This document shows positions 1-9,624 of a stretch of 64,000 bases of DNA, in pieces. A program made the position numbers and the translations under genes. Source of the stretch: a virus; IMG/VR virus record IMGVR_UViG_3300035212_001167, positions 1 through 64,000 of that record. The stretch is one strand, 5' to 3'. The stretch's first letter is position 1. Each line of letters opens with the position of its first letter. The notes under the pieces were generated by a model that saw nothing but the letters and a program-made list of their open reading frames with translations, searched no databases and was not told the origin of the DNA.

Positions 1-1147
1 AAGTGCCACTTTCACCTGAAGTACCACTTAATCCGCTAGTTCCGCTTTCACCTGAAGTTCCACTTAATCCGCTAGTACCGCTCTCACCCGAAGTTCCATT
101 CTCACCCGAAGTTCCATTCTCACCTGATGTTCCATTCTCACCTGAAGTTCCATTCTCACCTGAAGTTCCGCTTTCACCTGAAGTTCCACTTAATCCGCTA
201 GTTCCGCTTTCACCTGAAGTTCCACTTAATCCGCTAGTACCGCTCTCACCTGAAGTACCGCTCTCACCTGAAGTTCCATTCTCACCTGAAGTTCCATTCT
301 CACCTGAAGTTCCATTCTCACCTGATGTTCCATTCTCTCCCGAAGTTCCGCTTTCACCTGAAGTTCCGCTTTCACCTGAAGTACCACTTAATCCGCTAGT
401 ACCGCTCTCACCCGAAGTTCCATTCTCTCCCGAAGTTCCATTCTCTCCCGAAGTTCCGCTTTCACCTGAAGTTCCACTTAATCCGCTAGTTCCGCTTTCA
501 CCTGAAGTTCCACTTAATCCGCTAGTACCGCTCTCACCTGAAGTACCGCTCTCACCTGAAGTACCGCTCTCACCTGAAGTTCCATTCTCACCTGAAGTTC
601 CATTCTCACCTGATGTTCCATTCTCTCCCGAAGTTCCGCTTTCACCTGAAGTTCCGCTTTCACCTGAAGTACCACTTAATCCGCTAGTACCGCTCTCACC
701 CGAAGTTCCATTCTCTCCCGAAGTTCCACTTTCACCCGAAGTTCCATTCTCTCCCGAAGTTCCATTCTCACCCGAAGTTCCATTCTCACCTGAAGTTCCA
801 TTCTCGCCTGAAGTTCCATTCTCGCCTGAAGTTCCATTCTCGCCTGAAGTTCCATTCTCTCCTGAAGTTCCGCTTTCACCACTTGACCCTGAGGTTCCTG
901 AAGTTCCTGAAGTACCAGTTCCACCACCTGAGGTTTTTAAGACTAAATCTAAGTCGGTAATACCACTAAGATACCAATATTCAACAATATCAGTTACTCC
1001 CGTTAAAATACCCACAGTTAATCCAATATATCTATTTGCGGTAATAACACTGGTGTTAGCAAATGTTGTACTAGAATATGGCCCAAACCTACTATCTAAT
1101 GGTTTTGGTGAAAAAGTTGTTAAATTATCATTTATTATAATACCCAT
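1..1147 (-). CDS. Collagen-like tail fibre protein, C-terminal part cut by window edge
   Basis: The protein starts at the ATG at 1147 and runs off the left edge, giving 382 codons. Residues 1 to about 73 form a unique head (MGIIINDNLTTFSPKPLD...), rich in beta-type sequence, that ends in a GGG linker. After it the protein is only Gly-X-Y triplets: GTS, GSS, GES, GEN and GLS. This is a collagen-like stalk, probably a trimeric fibre or adhesin in the virion; the C-terminal tip lies outside the window. The start sits 4 bases after the stop of the upstream minus-strand gene, so the two are co-transcribed. GEN and GES triplets put acids and amides in the stalk, unlike the fibre at 13785. The plus-strand reading of the same DNA (PEVPLSPEVP...) is open only because the repeat lacks stops. 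Confidence 0.8.
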   Translation of the reverse strand, partial: MGIIINDNLTTFSPKPLDSRFGPYSSTTFANTSVITANRYIGLTVGILTGVTDIVEYWYLSGITDLDLVLKTSGGGTGTSGTSGTSGSSGESGTSGENGTSGENGTSGENGTSGENGTSGENGTSGENGTSGENGTSGESGTSGENGTSGESGTSGLSGTSGESGTSGESGTSGENGTSGENGTSGENGTSGESGTSGESGTSGESGTSGLSGTSGESGTSGLSGTSGESGTSGENGTSGENGTSGESGTSGLSGTSGESGTSGESGTSGENGTSGENGTSGENGTSGENGTSGESGTSGESGTSGLSGTSGESGTSGLSGTSGESGTSGENGTSGENGTSGENGTSGENGTSGESGTSGLSGTSGESGTSGLSGTSGESGT

Positions 1148-1151
1148 ATCT

Positions 1152-2315
1152 TTAAGAATTTCTTAGTTGCATTACGCCCGTTGTAGTTGTTTGATAATTA
1201 GAAATATAAATATCAAAATTTATGCTACTCCAGTAGCTGCTAGGACTTGTAACCGATTGAATTATCGGTGACCCAAATAAATTACCACTTCCACCAATAC
1301 CACCACTATTCAATGAGTCAACAAACCAAACAGTTTTGTCAGTATAATTTGAAAAGTGAGCAAACCATAGATATTCGGACGATGCGGCGAATGTGATATT
1401 AATAGTTCCTGATGCGGAAGATAGAACTTTATTTGCCGAGTTTGCTTGTATTGCACTTGAGATACTACTTGCGTTTGGTAATGTACTTGATACCCCATAG
1501 AAAAATGGATAGATACCTGTATACGTCACCACCGAAGTTGCAAAATTATTTGACGAGTCTTGAGGTGCGTTAGTACTTCTAACTAACGGGGTTCGAGTAT
1601 CATTAACACCTTTATTATTTTTTTTAACAACTCCCGCAAGATAATTACCATCGGCATTATAAGTTGTTGTCGTAGACTGATTACCACCTGTTGGTGCTGG
1701 TATAGTATAACTATCGGTATATGGGGATGGACTTATTGTGAATCCCGAATTTGGATTGTTTAAATCCGTATAACCGAATTGTGCTGGTATGTCTGTTGCC
1801 GATGAACTTGATAATGTTGTGTCAGTTAAAATCGGTGTCCCATCTCTAAAAATCCTAAGTTGATTATAAATTCCTGCATCATTTTTAACCGCAGAAACCG
1901 TTATATTTGAGGTGAGATTTGACCCAACCTCAACAGTTGAATTTGATACACCTCCTATTGATATTGTTGGTATTGTATATGTTGGGGGTTCTGTCGGGAA
2001 TAGTAACTCGTCAAACAACGAAACAAAAGTTTTACCCGATAATTGAGCAACGGTGGTTCCTCCTGATAATCCACCAACGGCACTTGCCATAGAAATCGTA
2101 GGGTCTAATAAGGTATTATAAGTTGTGTATAATACACCACCATCAACACCTAACCCCGTATTTGCCGAAATACTAATATTAGAACCCGTAAATGATGAAA
2201 AATATATTGCTTCAGTCCTTCCAGAACTTATAGGGTTATAATTAACGATTGCCAACAACGAGTCTGAATAACCTGTTGATGCTAAGGGGAGTGAGGATAT
2301 TGGTAAATCTGCCAT
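1152..2315 (-). CDS. Virion surface / tail fibre-associated protein, unknown
   Basis: This 387-residue protein has no recognised catalytic motif. It is rich in Ser, Thr, Asn, Gly and short hydrophobic strands, the usual make-up of phage beta-structured adhesins. It opens with MADLPISSLPLASTGYSDS, typical of a fibre-attachment N-terminus, and its middle (residues about 115-210) looks like an Ig-like or fibronectin-like sandwich. It lies between a Pro/Thr-rich adhesin gene and a collagen-like fibre on the same strand, so a role in the receptor-binding apparatus is likely. The start is supported by the TATTTATA octamer 8 bases upstream. No signal peptide or membrane segment is visible. Confidence 0.6.
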   Translation of the reverse strand: MADLPISSLPLASTGYSDSLLAIVNYNPISSGRTEAIYFSSFTGSNISISANTGLGVDGGVLYTTYNTLLDPTISMASAVGGLSGGTTVAQLSGKTFVSLFDELLFPTEPPTYTIPTISIGGVSNSTVEVGSNLTSNITVSAVKNDAGIYNQLRIFRDGTPILTDTTLSSSSATDIPAQFGYTDLNNPNSGFTISPSPYTDSYTIPAPTGGNQSTTTTYNADGNYLAGVVKKNNKGVNDTRTPLVRSTNAPQDSSNNFATSVVTYTGIYPFFYGVSSTLPNASSISSAIQANSANKVLSSASGTINITFAASSEYLWFAHFSNYTDKTVWFVDSLNSGGIGGSGNLFGSPIIQSVTSPSSYWSSINFDIYISNYQTTTTGVMQLRNS

Positions 2316-2323
2316 AGTTTAGT

Positions 2324-2331
2324 TATAAATA
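2324..2331 (-). promoter_or_regulatory. Putative late promoter octamer TATTTATA
   Basis: The coding strand reads TATTTATA 8 bases before the ATG at 2315. The same octamer precedes thirteen other virion-type genes here. Confidence 0.6.
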
Positions 2332-2355
2332 TTATACTTTAGATTATTGTGTTTA

Positions 2356-2949
2356 TTATGTAATGATTATTCTACCCCCATTTTCTTGTAAGATTAGGAA
2401 TAAATCTTCTTGTGATAGGTAGTTACTCCCTGTTGTTGGTGTAGGTGTCGGAGTTGGCGTTGGTCCAGGTGGTGTAGGTGTAGGACATGTGTTATTAATA
2501 CAAGGTAAACCAATAGTAATTGTAACATCAGACCCCGCAACTGGTTGACTACCACAATAATAAACCGAAGTTCCTGAATATACCACAGTGTTTAATATAG
2601 TACCATCACACTGTGTTAAACTAATTGGGTAATTTAGATTACCATATAAATTGTTAAATCCAATACAATCACAATCACCATGTGTTGGTGATGGTGTCGG
2701 TGTTGGTGTTGGTGTCGGTGTTGGTGTGGGAGTAATACAAGATATTATTTGGAAATAATCACACGACGTACTATCGGTTACTTTTAATATTATTTGGGCT
2801 GCAGGTTGTAATAATGTTGGTACTGTAACGGTAATTGGAGCTGAAGAAACACCTGTCGCAACTACATAGCAATAAGTTAACGTAACATCACAAATTGTAA
2901 TGGTATACGGACTAACACCAGTAAACGAAAGTATTTCAATTGATTGCAT
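2356..2949 (-). CDS. Small adhesin with Pro-Thr stalks
   Basis: The protein has 197 residues in three parts. Residues 1-72 form a beta-type domain with paired cysteines (CDVTLTYC, SCDYFQIISC). A (TP)n linker follows, then a second Cys-containing domain (about 92-155), a second TP-rich linker and a short tail. The first domain resembles the 100-residue protein at 30998-31300 (both begin M.xIEI.G.SG with PY and CD), so it may be a recurring attachment module. Repeated Thr-Pro is a common extended spacer and a possible O-glycosylation target. The octamer TATTTATA ends 3 bases before the start codon, leaving almost no leader. The function is inferred from composition and context only. Confidence 0.6.
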   Translation of the reverse strand: MQSIEILSFTGVSPYTITICDVTLTYCYVVATGVSSAPITVTVPTLLQPAAQIILKVTDSTSCDYFQIISCITPTPTPTPTPTPTPSPTHGDCDCIGFNNLYGNLNYPISLTQCDGTILNTVVYSGTSVYYCGSQPVAGSDVTITIGLPCINNTCPTPTPPGPTPTPTPTPTTGSNYLSQEDLFLILQENGGRIIIT

Positions 2950-2952
2950 TAC

Positions 2953-2960
2953 TATAAATA
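2953..2960 (-). promoter_or_regulatory. Putative late promoter octamer TATTTATA, near-leaderless
   Basis: The coding strand reads TATTTATA-GTA-ATG. If the octamer is a -10 element, the mRNA starts at or next to the start codon. Confidence 0.6.
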
Positions 2961-3041
2961 TACACCTGAACGGTTTACCATAAATAGATAATTAACTAAA
3001 CTTGGGGTATAATTTTTGAGTTTTTATTTTATATTTTACTT

Positions 3042-3983
3042 ATGAAAAAAATATGTCTTGATTTATCGGAAGCAAAGGCAATCGGGGATACCCTTTGCTC
3101 AACCCCCGTACTTAGAAAACTACATCAATCATATGACTCAAAAGTTACCGTTGTAACTAATTTCCCTGAATTATTTAAAAATCATCCTTTGGTTGAAAAG
3201 GTTTACCACTCGAATTCGGTTAATTTAGATTTCATTAAATCTAATTTTATAACTCATAATTCATTTTATGAGAATGGACAAAAAAATAACCGAGGAGTTG
3301 AGTTTAAACATAACCGTATTGACATTAGACAATATCACGCAATTAAACTTGGTTTTATGTTAACCAAAGATGAAATGAATATTGATTATATTCCTGATGA
3401 GTATGAACCAATTAAAGGATTACCTGAGAAATATGTACTAATACACCCCGTCCAAAATTGGCCAAGCAGAACTTGGGATGCGGTTAAATGGATGGAATTA
3501 AGTAAAAAATTAAACGACCATAATATTAGTGTAATTTCAGTTGGTAAAGACTCAAGTGAGGTTGGATTTTTTAATGTTAAAAAACCAATTTTTAATTTTG
3601 AGATTAAAAATGGCCTTAATTTAATGAATAAAACCACATTAAGTCAATCGTGGCATTTAATTAATAAATCATTGTGTTTTGTCACAATGGATTCAGGATT
3701 ACTTCATTTAGCAGGAACAACTGATTCAGAAATCATTCAATTAGGAAGTTCTATCAATTACGAATTTAGAGCCCCATATCGAAATAATTCACAAGAATAT
3801 AAATACCATTATGTTGGTGGTGGTTGTAGTCTGTTTTGTGGTTCAGATATAAAATACGGAGTTAAAGAATGGGGGGATATCCAAGGGGTACCACCTTTAA
3901 TTAATTGTTTAGAAAATAAACCAACATTTGAGTGCCATCCCTCAGTTGAGCAAGTGTTTAATAAAATTTTAGAAATTATATGA
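3042..3983 (+). CDS. Glycosyltransferase, GT9/heptosyltransferase-like with Cys finger
   Basis: This 313-residue protein looks like an ADP-heptose:acceptor (GT9, GT-B fold) transferase. The N-terminus carries the family-like LSEAKAIGDTLCSTPVLRKL loop, the second domain opens with YVLIHPVQNWPSRTW, and the C-terminal half has a donor-site-like DSGLLHLAGTT. Near the C-terminus four cysteines (C262, C266, C289, C298) end in FECHPS. The enzyme at 11280 has FECHKS at the matching place, which suggests a metal-binding finger like that of autotransporter O-heptosyltransferases. It is the first gene of a plus-strand glycan operon; its stop overlaps the next start (ATGA). The sugar and acceptor are not known. 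It lacks membrane segments and should act in the cytoplasm. Confidence 0.75.
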   Translation: MKKICLDLSEAKAIGDTLCSTPVLRKLHQSYDSKVTVVTNFPELFKNHPLVEKVYHSNSVNLDFIKSNFITHNSFYENGQKNNRGVEFKHNRIDIRQYHAIKLGFMLTKDEMNIDYIPDEYEPIKGLPEKYVLIHPVQNWPSRTWDAVKWMELSKKLNDHNISVISVGKDSSEVGFFNVKKPIFNFEIKNGLNLMNKTTLSQSWHLINKSLCFVTMDSGLLHLAGTTDSEIIQLGSSINYEFRAPYRNNSQEYKYHYVGGGCSLFCGSDIKYGVKEWGDIQGVPPLINCLENKPTFECHPSVEQVFNKILEII

Positions 3984-5005
3984 AAATAGGAATATTACTT
4001 TCCGCATACAACTCCGAAGAATATATTGATGAGTGTTTACGTCCTTGGATAAACTTAAAAAATGAATTAGACATTACTATTGGTTGTAATAGTGGTATGT
4101 ACCAGGAATATATTAATTTTGGATTTAAACCAAAGAATAAAGAGACTCTAACTAAATTAATAAATTATGAATTAGACTTTTTAATCACCACAGGAATGAA
4201 ATCATTGTTTGGTGAAAATGAGAGTAAGAATAATGTTTTACATGTCTTAAAGAATAATTGTGATTTAGTTTGGATTGTGGATTCTGATGAGTTTTACACC
4301 GAAGACGAAATTAGAAATATTTTAAATTTTATTCAGGAAACACCTCAATACGATTGGTATTCGGTTAACCTTAAAAATTACACATTTACAAAACAGTTAT
4401 GGGTGGATGGTTTCTGTCCACCAAGAATTTTTAGAACCAATAGGAATGGAGGGATAACTCATTTTTATTTTGACAACCATATCTTATATAACGATGGTGA
4501 AACTTTTGAATCTAAACCAACAATTTCGATACCAAGAGATATTGCATGGGTTAAACATTATTCTTGGTTAAATGAGGATAGTAGGTCTAAAGAAAAAATC
4601 AGTTACCAACAACAAAGATTTGTCGGTGGTTGTTCATTTATTTGGGACGATAAAACCAACTCTTTAAAATATTCAGAAAACTTTTACGAAAGTCGTGGTT
4701 TGGAAAAACCAATTTTACACGAATCAATTGATATCTCCTCAAATGAATTTACAATTGATTTTATTAGAAATGAGAATAAATTTTATATTAAAAATATAAC
4801 TAAACCACAATCACTAAATTTTAGATTTTTTGATGGACAGACAGGGGACCAAATTTATGAAACATTTTTAAACATTCTACCCAAAACAACTTATTTTGTG
4901 TGGCCGTCATCAATTATATTTCACGAAATTAATGAGTTCAAAAAATTCAGAGTTGAGGTGACATTAAACAAACAAATAATCCATAACGAATTTATACACA
5001 TATAA
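3980..5005 (+). CDS. Glycosyltransferase, GT-A type with C-terminal beta module
   Basis: The protein has 341 residues. The N-terminus (GILLSAYNSEEYIDECL) and the DSDE motif near residue 100 (LVWIVDSDEFYTEDE) are typical of GT2-like nucleotide-sugar transferases, where the DxD-type acids bind the metal and donor. Residues from about 250 to the end lack GT features and look like a small beta-sandwich (FTIDFIRNENKFYIKNI..., SLNFRFFDGQ). Similar modules occur in the neighbouring enzymes at 5007, 5960, 8647, 10289 and 11280. The start overlaps the previous stop, so translation is probably coupled. The donor and acceptor are unknown. Confidence 0.75.
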   Translation: MKIGILLSAYNSEEYIDECLRPWINLKNELDITIGCNSGMYQEYINFGFKPKNKETLTKLINYELDFLITTGMKSLFGENESKNNVLHVLKNNCDLVWIVDSDEFYTEDEIRNILNFIQETPQYDWYSVNLKNYTFTKQLWVDGFCPPRIFRTNRNGGITHFYFDNHILYNDGETFESKPTISIPRDIAWVKHYSWLNEDSRSKEKISYQQQRFVGGCSFIWDDKTNSLKYSENFYESRGLEKPILHESIDISSNEFTIDFIRNENKFYIKNITKPQSLNFRFFDGQTGDQIYETFLNILPKTTYFVWPSSIIFHEINEFKKFRVEVTLNKQIIHNEFIHI

Positions 5006-5006
5006 T

Positions 5007-5960
5007 ATGAATAATATTTTTACAGTAACTAATATTGAAGAGAATGGTATAATCCATTTTGACTTTAATGGTGATGACATAAAAGAAATATACGAGGTCT
5101 CAATTATTGATAACAATACGGGATTAACCGTACATAAATCAAACATGGGGTTACGAAAAGGAACCAATTGGTGGATATCGACTGGTGAATCTAACGCAAA
5201 AAGACTTAGAAACATAACCTTATCCATTATGTATGGTGACCTACAATATTCTCAGGAATTAAAACTATTTGGTCAAAATAGATTTTTAGTAATTAACTCA
5301 AAACAAGTTAAATTATCTCACTTGGGGGATGATTTATTTCCAATTGTTACTGAGATTTTTTACGATAAAGTATATGAGAGGGATTTTGTTAGACTTAGCA
5401 TCAATGATACGGTTGTTGATATTGGGGCGAATTACGGAGTATTCTCATTATACTCACAAATGTTTAACCCATCTAACGTTTATGCGGTAGAACCTCTTAA
5501 GGCTACATTTAAAAGTATGAAAAAGAATCTTTCCGAACACGGAGTAACTTGTATTAATAAGGCGGTTAGTAATGAGAATGGGTTTGAGAAATTTATGATA
5601 ACCGAAGTTAATGGTAATAATTTTTCACAAAAAAACGAAAGTGGGTTTCACCCATCAACAGTGATTGGTGAAGAGATTGTTGAGACTATCACTATTAACC
5701 AATTAATTTCTGACTACGATATCGACAGAATTGATTTTTTAAAAGTTGATTGTGAAGGTGGTGAGTTGGATTTATTCCGAACAATTGATAAAGAATATTT
5801 ACAAAATAATATTGGTAAAATTGCAATGGAATACCACTCAAAAGAAATTTACGATGAAGTTTTAGATATACTAAAATCAAACAACTTTATAATTGAGGAT
5901 ACTTTAGGGTCTAACGATATCGGATTAATTTACGCATATAATATTAATTTAATAAAATAA
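5007..5960 (+). CDS. FkbM-family methyltransferase with N-terminal beta module
   Basis: The protein has 317 residues. Residues 1 to about 95 form a beta-rich domain related in look to the accessory module of the adjacent glycosyltransferases. Residues about 110-300 form a class I SAM-dependent methyltransferase of the FkbM type: the SAM loop VVDIGANYGVFSLY, then YAVEPLKATFKSMKKNL, and the family hallmark FLKVDCEGGELDLF. FkbM enzymes methylate hydroxyls, often on glycans or polyketides; here O-methylation of a sugar or fibre side chain is the simplest guess. It lies between two glycosyltransferases, one base after the first, and its stop overlaps the next start (TAATG). Confidence 0.82.
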   Translation: MNNIFTVTNIEENGIIHFDFNGDDIKEIYEVSIIDNNTGLTVHKSNMGLRKGTNWWISTGESNAKRLRNITLSIMYGDLQYSQELKLFGQNRFLVINSKQVKLSHLGDDLFPIVTEIFYDKVYERDFVRLSINDTVVDIGANYGVFSLYSQMFNPSNVYAVEPLKATFKSMKKNLSEHGVTCINKAVSNENGFEKFMITEVNGNNFSQKNESGFHPSTVIGEEIVETITINQLISDYDIDRIDFLKVDCEGGELDLFRTIDKEYLQNNIGKIAMEYHSKEIYDEVLDILKSNNFIIEDTLGSNDIGLIYAYNINLIK

Positions 5961-8647
5961 TGAAAAAGAAAAAAATATTAGTTGTTTCTCCTCATTTAAG
6001 TACTGGAGGAGCGCCTCAAGTCACATTAAATAAAATACAATTAATTAACAATGAATATGAAATCAAATGTGTTGAGTACGCATTTGTTGCTTGGACGTTT
6101 GTCGTTCAAAGAAATCAAATACAAGAATTACTTGGTGATAATTTCCATTCTTTAGGGGAAGATAAAAACGAGTTAATTAGAATTGTTAATGAGTTTAAAC
6201 CTGATGTTGTTAGTATGGAAGAATTTCCTGAATTTTTCATGGATGATTCTGTCACAAAAGAATTATATAGGGAAGATAGGGAATACACAATATTTGAAAC
6301 CACACATGATTCTAGTTTTTCTGTTTCACATAAAAGATGGTTCCCCGATAAATTTATATTCGTAAGTGCGTATAACGCATTTAGATATTCTATATATGAT
6401 ATTCCGTATGACATTGTTGAATACCCTGTAGACTATAAAGAAAAAAATAAAAAACAAAACCAAGAATTATTAGATTTAGACCCAACATATAAACATGTTT
6501 TAAATGTTGGATTGTTCACGGCAAGAAAAAATCAATCCTATATTTTTGACATCGCACATAAATTAAAGGATTATAAAATAAAATTTCATTTTTTGGGTAA
6601 TCAGGCCGAAAACTTCCAATCATATTGGGGTCCGTTGATTAAAAATAAACCTGATAACTGCGTTGTTTGGGGAGAAAGAAAAGACGTACAATCATTTATT
6701 GAAGCGTCGGACTTATTCTTGTTTCCTTCAAAAGGTGACAGAAACAATAAAGAATTAAACCCAATCGCCTTAAAAGAGGCTTTGGAGTATAGAATCCCAA
6801 TGATGATGTATAACTTGGATGTTTATTGTGGAAAATACGATAAGTACGAAAATATAACATTTTTAACAGGAGATATTAATCATGATACATCAAAATTACT
6901 ATCATTATTAAATCCTTATAAAGAAAAATATGATAATAATGAGTTAGTTATTGTTGGTACTTATCCGAATACTAAATCACGAGAAAAATTAACTATCGAA
7001 TGTATTAAGTCTGTTAAAAAATTAGGTCGAAAAGTAATGTTGGTTTCTCATTATCCAGTGTCGAACGATATTCAAAAAATGGTCGACTATTATATTTTTG
7101 ATTCAAATAACCCAACAACAGAACATTCTTATTATACTAAGTTTTATAATTATAAATCAGAGTTTGATGTTGAGATTAACATTAACGGATTAAAAGATAC
7201 TAACCAATCATTACCTGTTTTAACTAATTTAATTAATGGGTTTAAATCCGCAAAAGATTTTAATTTTAATAAAGTATTTTACATAACCTACGATGTTATA
7301 TTACATCATGATGATATTGAATATGTTAATCAATCATTTAAATTGTTGGATGAAAAAGACGCATTCTTATGTACTTTACCTACGGCGTTTAATGTTGGTA
7401 TTGAGACTACCGCAATGACGTTTAAAACTGATTTCTTTTTAGAAAAATTTTCACATATAATAACTAAAGAAATTTACAAATCAGAATGTAGAATAAATAA
7501 TTGTCAAAACTTCTTAGAGGATTTCTTTTATAAGAAATTAATTCACGAACCAACAGTTAATGTCATTACAAATGATAGTCATACATTCTTAATTAATTCA
7601 GGTAAAGGAGTCTCATCTAATTCAGAATACTATTCTATATTACCAATTATTAATAACGAGAATAAATGGGTGTTTTATTTCTACACATATAATATTGATG
7701 ACAGAACAGTTAGTGTTGAGATTAATAAAAATAACGAAACCATTTATTCTAAATCATTTAATATTCTACAAACCCGAGAATTCTTAAAAGAAATTGACTA
7801 CGATGGAGTTCCAATAGAGATTAAGTTAACCTTTTTTGAGGGTGGAGTTCAATATAAATCAGAATCTTACATATTAAATAATGAAACAATAATTAGTTAC
7901 AAAAATAATGGATGGTTTAAGTATAAACGATTACCTAAAATTAAATTAGTTCATTTACAAACAACAAATAACGATGAGAGAGAAATCTTATCAAGAGAGT
8001 CGTTACAACAAGTATCAAAATACGGTATTGAATATGTTTTACATACAAATGAACTATACAAATCTATACCTCCATCACATAATTGTGTTAGACCACAATG
8101 TGTGTCTATGGAACTTTTTGATGAAGAGACAACAAACCGACTAGGTACTGCACTAACACCAGCACATTACGGATGTTTTGAATCATTTAAAAATGGTATT
8201 ATATCTGAATTCGATAAAGATTTGGATTTCTTAATTGTTTGTGAGGGAGACTGTTTAATTGAGGTCCCTATTGAGGAATTCATTGATAAAGTTAAACAAG
8301 TGTGTGATACCGTTATCGAATCGGACATACAATATTTTTCATTTGGGGACACTAAAACATTAGACTTCGCTTGGCATCAATCAAATGTGATTAAAGAAAT
8401 CCCGAACCAAGACTTGTTGTTTATTACTGATAAAATTATTGGGTTACAATGTATTATGTTCCCAAGAAAAACTAGAGAATTCTTATACGAACAATTACGT
8501 AATCATAAGTGGGATTGTGCTGACTCATATTTCAACCTTATTTTTATCGAACATGGGTTAAATATGGGTATTCTAAAAAACAGAATTACAACTCAAGCTG
8601 ATGGAGTGTCATTAATCGATAAGGAATTTAAAACATTTATTAAGTAA
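5960..8647 (+). CDS. Multidomain glycosyltransferase (GT4 + GT-A-like + GT25-like)
   Basis: This 895-residue protein is a fusion of at least three catalytic-looking parts. Residues 1 to about 320 are a GT4-type GT-B enzyme: LSTGGAPQVTLNK at the N-terminus, NVGLFTARKNQ in the middle, and a donor-site-like FPSKGDRNNKELNPIALKEALEY. Residues about 325-560 (ELVIVGTYPNTKSREKL) match the start of the stand-alone protein at 8647 and, less closely, the one at 10289. Residues about 570-655 look like the beta accessory module. Residues about 660-895 resemble GT25/LPS-type transferases (LTPAHYGCFESFKNG, then LDFLIVCEGDCLIE). It overlaps both neighbours by 1 base. One polypeptide could add several sugars in order; that is inference. 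Confidence 0.75.
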   Translation: MKKKKILVVSPHLSTGGAPQVTLNKIQLINNEYEIKCVEYAFVAWTFVVQRNQIQELLGDNFHSLGEDKNELIRIVNEFKPDVVSMEEFPEFFMDDSVTKELYREDREYTIFETTHDSSFSVSHKRWFPDKFIFVSAYNAFRYSIYDIPYDIVEYPVDYKEKNKKQNQELLDLDPTYKHVLNVGLFTARKNQSYIFDIAHKLKDYKIKFHFLGNQAENFQSYWGPLIKNKPDNCVVWGERKDVQSFIEASDLFLFPSKGDRNNKELNPIALKEALEYRIPMMMYNLDVYCGKYDKYENITFLTGDINHDTSKLLSLLNPYKEKYDNNELVIVGTYPNTKSREKLTIECIKSVKKLGRKVMLVSHYPVSNDIQKMVDYYIFDSNNPTTEHSYYTKFYNYKSEFDVEININGLKDTNQSLPVLTNLINGFKSAKDFNFNKVFYITYDVILHHDDIEYVNQSFKLLDEKDAFLCTLPTAFNVGIETTAMTFKTDFFLEKFSHIITKEIYKSECRINNCQNFLEDFFYKKLIHEPTVNVITNDSHTFLINSGKGVSSNSEYYSILPIINNENKWVFYFYTYNIDDRTVSVEINKNNETIYSKSFNILQTREFLKEIDYDGVPIEIKLTFFEGGVQYKSESYILNNETIISYKNNGWFKYKRLPKIKLVHLQTTNNDEREILSRESLQQVSKYGIEYVLHTNELYKSIPPSHNCVRPQCVSMELFDEETTNRLGTALTPAHYGCFESFKNGIISEFDKDLDFLIVCEGDCLIEVPIEEFIDKVKQVCDTVIESDIQYFSFGDTKTLDFAWHQSNVIKEIPNQDLLFITDKIIGLQCIMFPRKTREFLYEQLRNHKWDCADSYFNLIFIEHGLNMGILKNRITTQADGVSLIDKEFKTFIK

Positions 8648-9624
8648 TGAAAAAATTAATAGTTATCGGAGCATACCCGAATACACCAAAAAAAGAACAA
8701 GTTCTAATTAATGAAATAAACTCATTAAAAAATAGTGGTTTTGATTTTATGTTAGTTAGTCATTACCCTGTATCAATTGAATTACAATCAATGGTTGAGT
8801 ATTATATTTACGATAAAAACCAAACTTTAACACCATTAGATAAATCACCGTATTATTGGTTTAAAACCGACTCTTTTTTCTTAAGGGTTAATAACTCAAG
8901 ACATTCGTTACCGATTTGTCAAAATATGTTTAACGCATTTAAATTTGCCGATATAAAAAAATACGATTTTGTTTATTTTATTGAGAATGATAATTTATTC
9001 TCGGAAAATGATGTTACAAAATTAAATCAATTGGTTGATACTATGGTTGAGGAAAGAAAGAAATGTATTTTCTTTAAACCTGAGGGGTATAGAGATAGTG
9101 GGTCTTATGTTTATGAGACACAACTATTCGGGATTACACCTTCCTACTTTAATGAAATTTTAAAATTACCTGTCACAGAAAATGAGTGGTACGAACACTT
9201 AATGCCGTTAACATTAGAGTTGGCGTTTTTCCAAAAATTACAACATTATGAGCATGAGTTTTTAATAATCAACGAACACTCAAGTGAGTATTTTAATGAA
9301 AGTGATATTAATTTATTTAGGGTTGAGAATTTTATGATTGAGGTATTACATAACGTTAAAGACCCATCAACACCAATATTATATTGTCACAGTGGTGTCA
9401 GAAATTCATATGAATATCGAGTCGTTGTTAAAATGAATAATAAAGTCATTACAGATAAAATTGTTTATCCTACACATTGGTTTTATATACCACTATCTTT
9501 AAGAGACGATAAATTAATAATTGAGGTGTACGAAAATGATACAATAGAATATGTGAAAACATTAGTATTAAATGAGGATAGTTTAGAACAAATAAAAGAA
9601 AAAGGATTAATTGAATTTAATTAA
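8647..9624 (+). CDS. Glycosyltransferase-like protein, paralogue of 5960 middle domain
   Basis: This 325-residue protein begins LIVIGAYPNTPKKEQVLINE, closely matching residues from about 325 of the 895-residue enzyme just upstream, including LVSHYPVS and VEYYIYD. The acidic motif YFIENDN near residue 115 fits a GT-A donor/metal site. Residues about 235-325 form a beta-type tail (YEYRVVVKMNNKVITDKIVY, HWFYIPLSL) like the accessory module of the neighbours. It overlaps the previous stop (TAATG) and is followed directly by a methyltransferase gene. Tandem duplication followed by fusion would explain the two copies. The family is otherwise not recognised, so sugar specificity cannot be given. Confidence 0.62.
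   Translation: MKKLIVIGAYPNTPKKEQVLINEINSLKNSGFDFMLVSHYPVSIELQSMVEYYIYDKNQTLTPLDKSPYYWFKTDSFFLRVNNSRHSLPICQNMFNAFKFADIKKYDFVYFIENDNLFSENDVTKLNQLVDTMVEERKKCIFFKPEGYRDSGSYVYETQLFGITPSYFNEILKLPVTENEWYEHLMPLTLELAFFQKLQHYEHEFLIINEHSSEYFNESDINLFRVENFMIEVLHNVKDPSTPILYCHSGVRNSYEYRVVVKMNNKVITDKIVYPTHWFYIPLSLRDDKLIIEVYENDTIEYVKTLVLNEDSLEQIKEKGLIEFN

Noticed and set aside
3-1166. Plus-strand Pro/Glu-rich frame at the left edge
   Set aside because: Antisense shadow of the truncated collagen-like gene that begins at 1147 on the minus strand.
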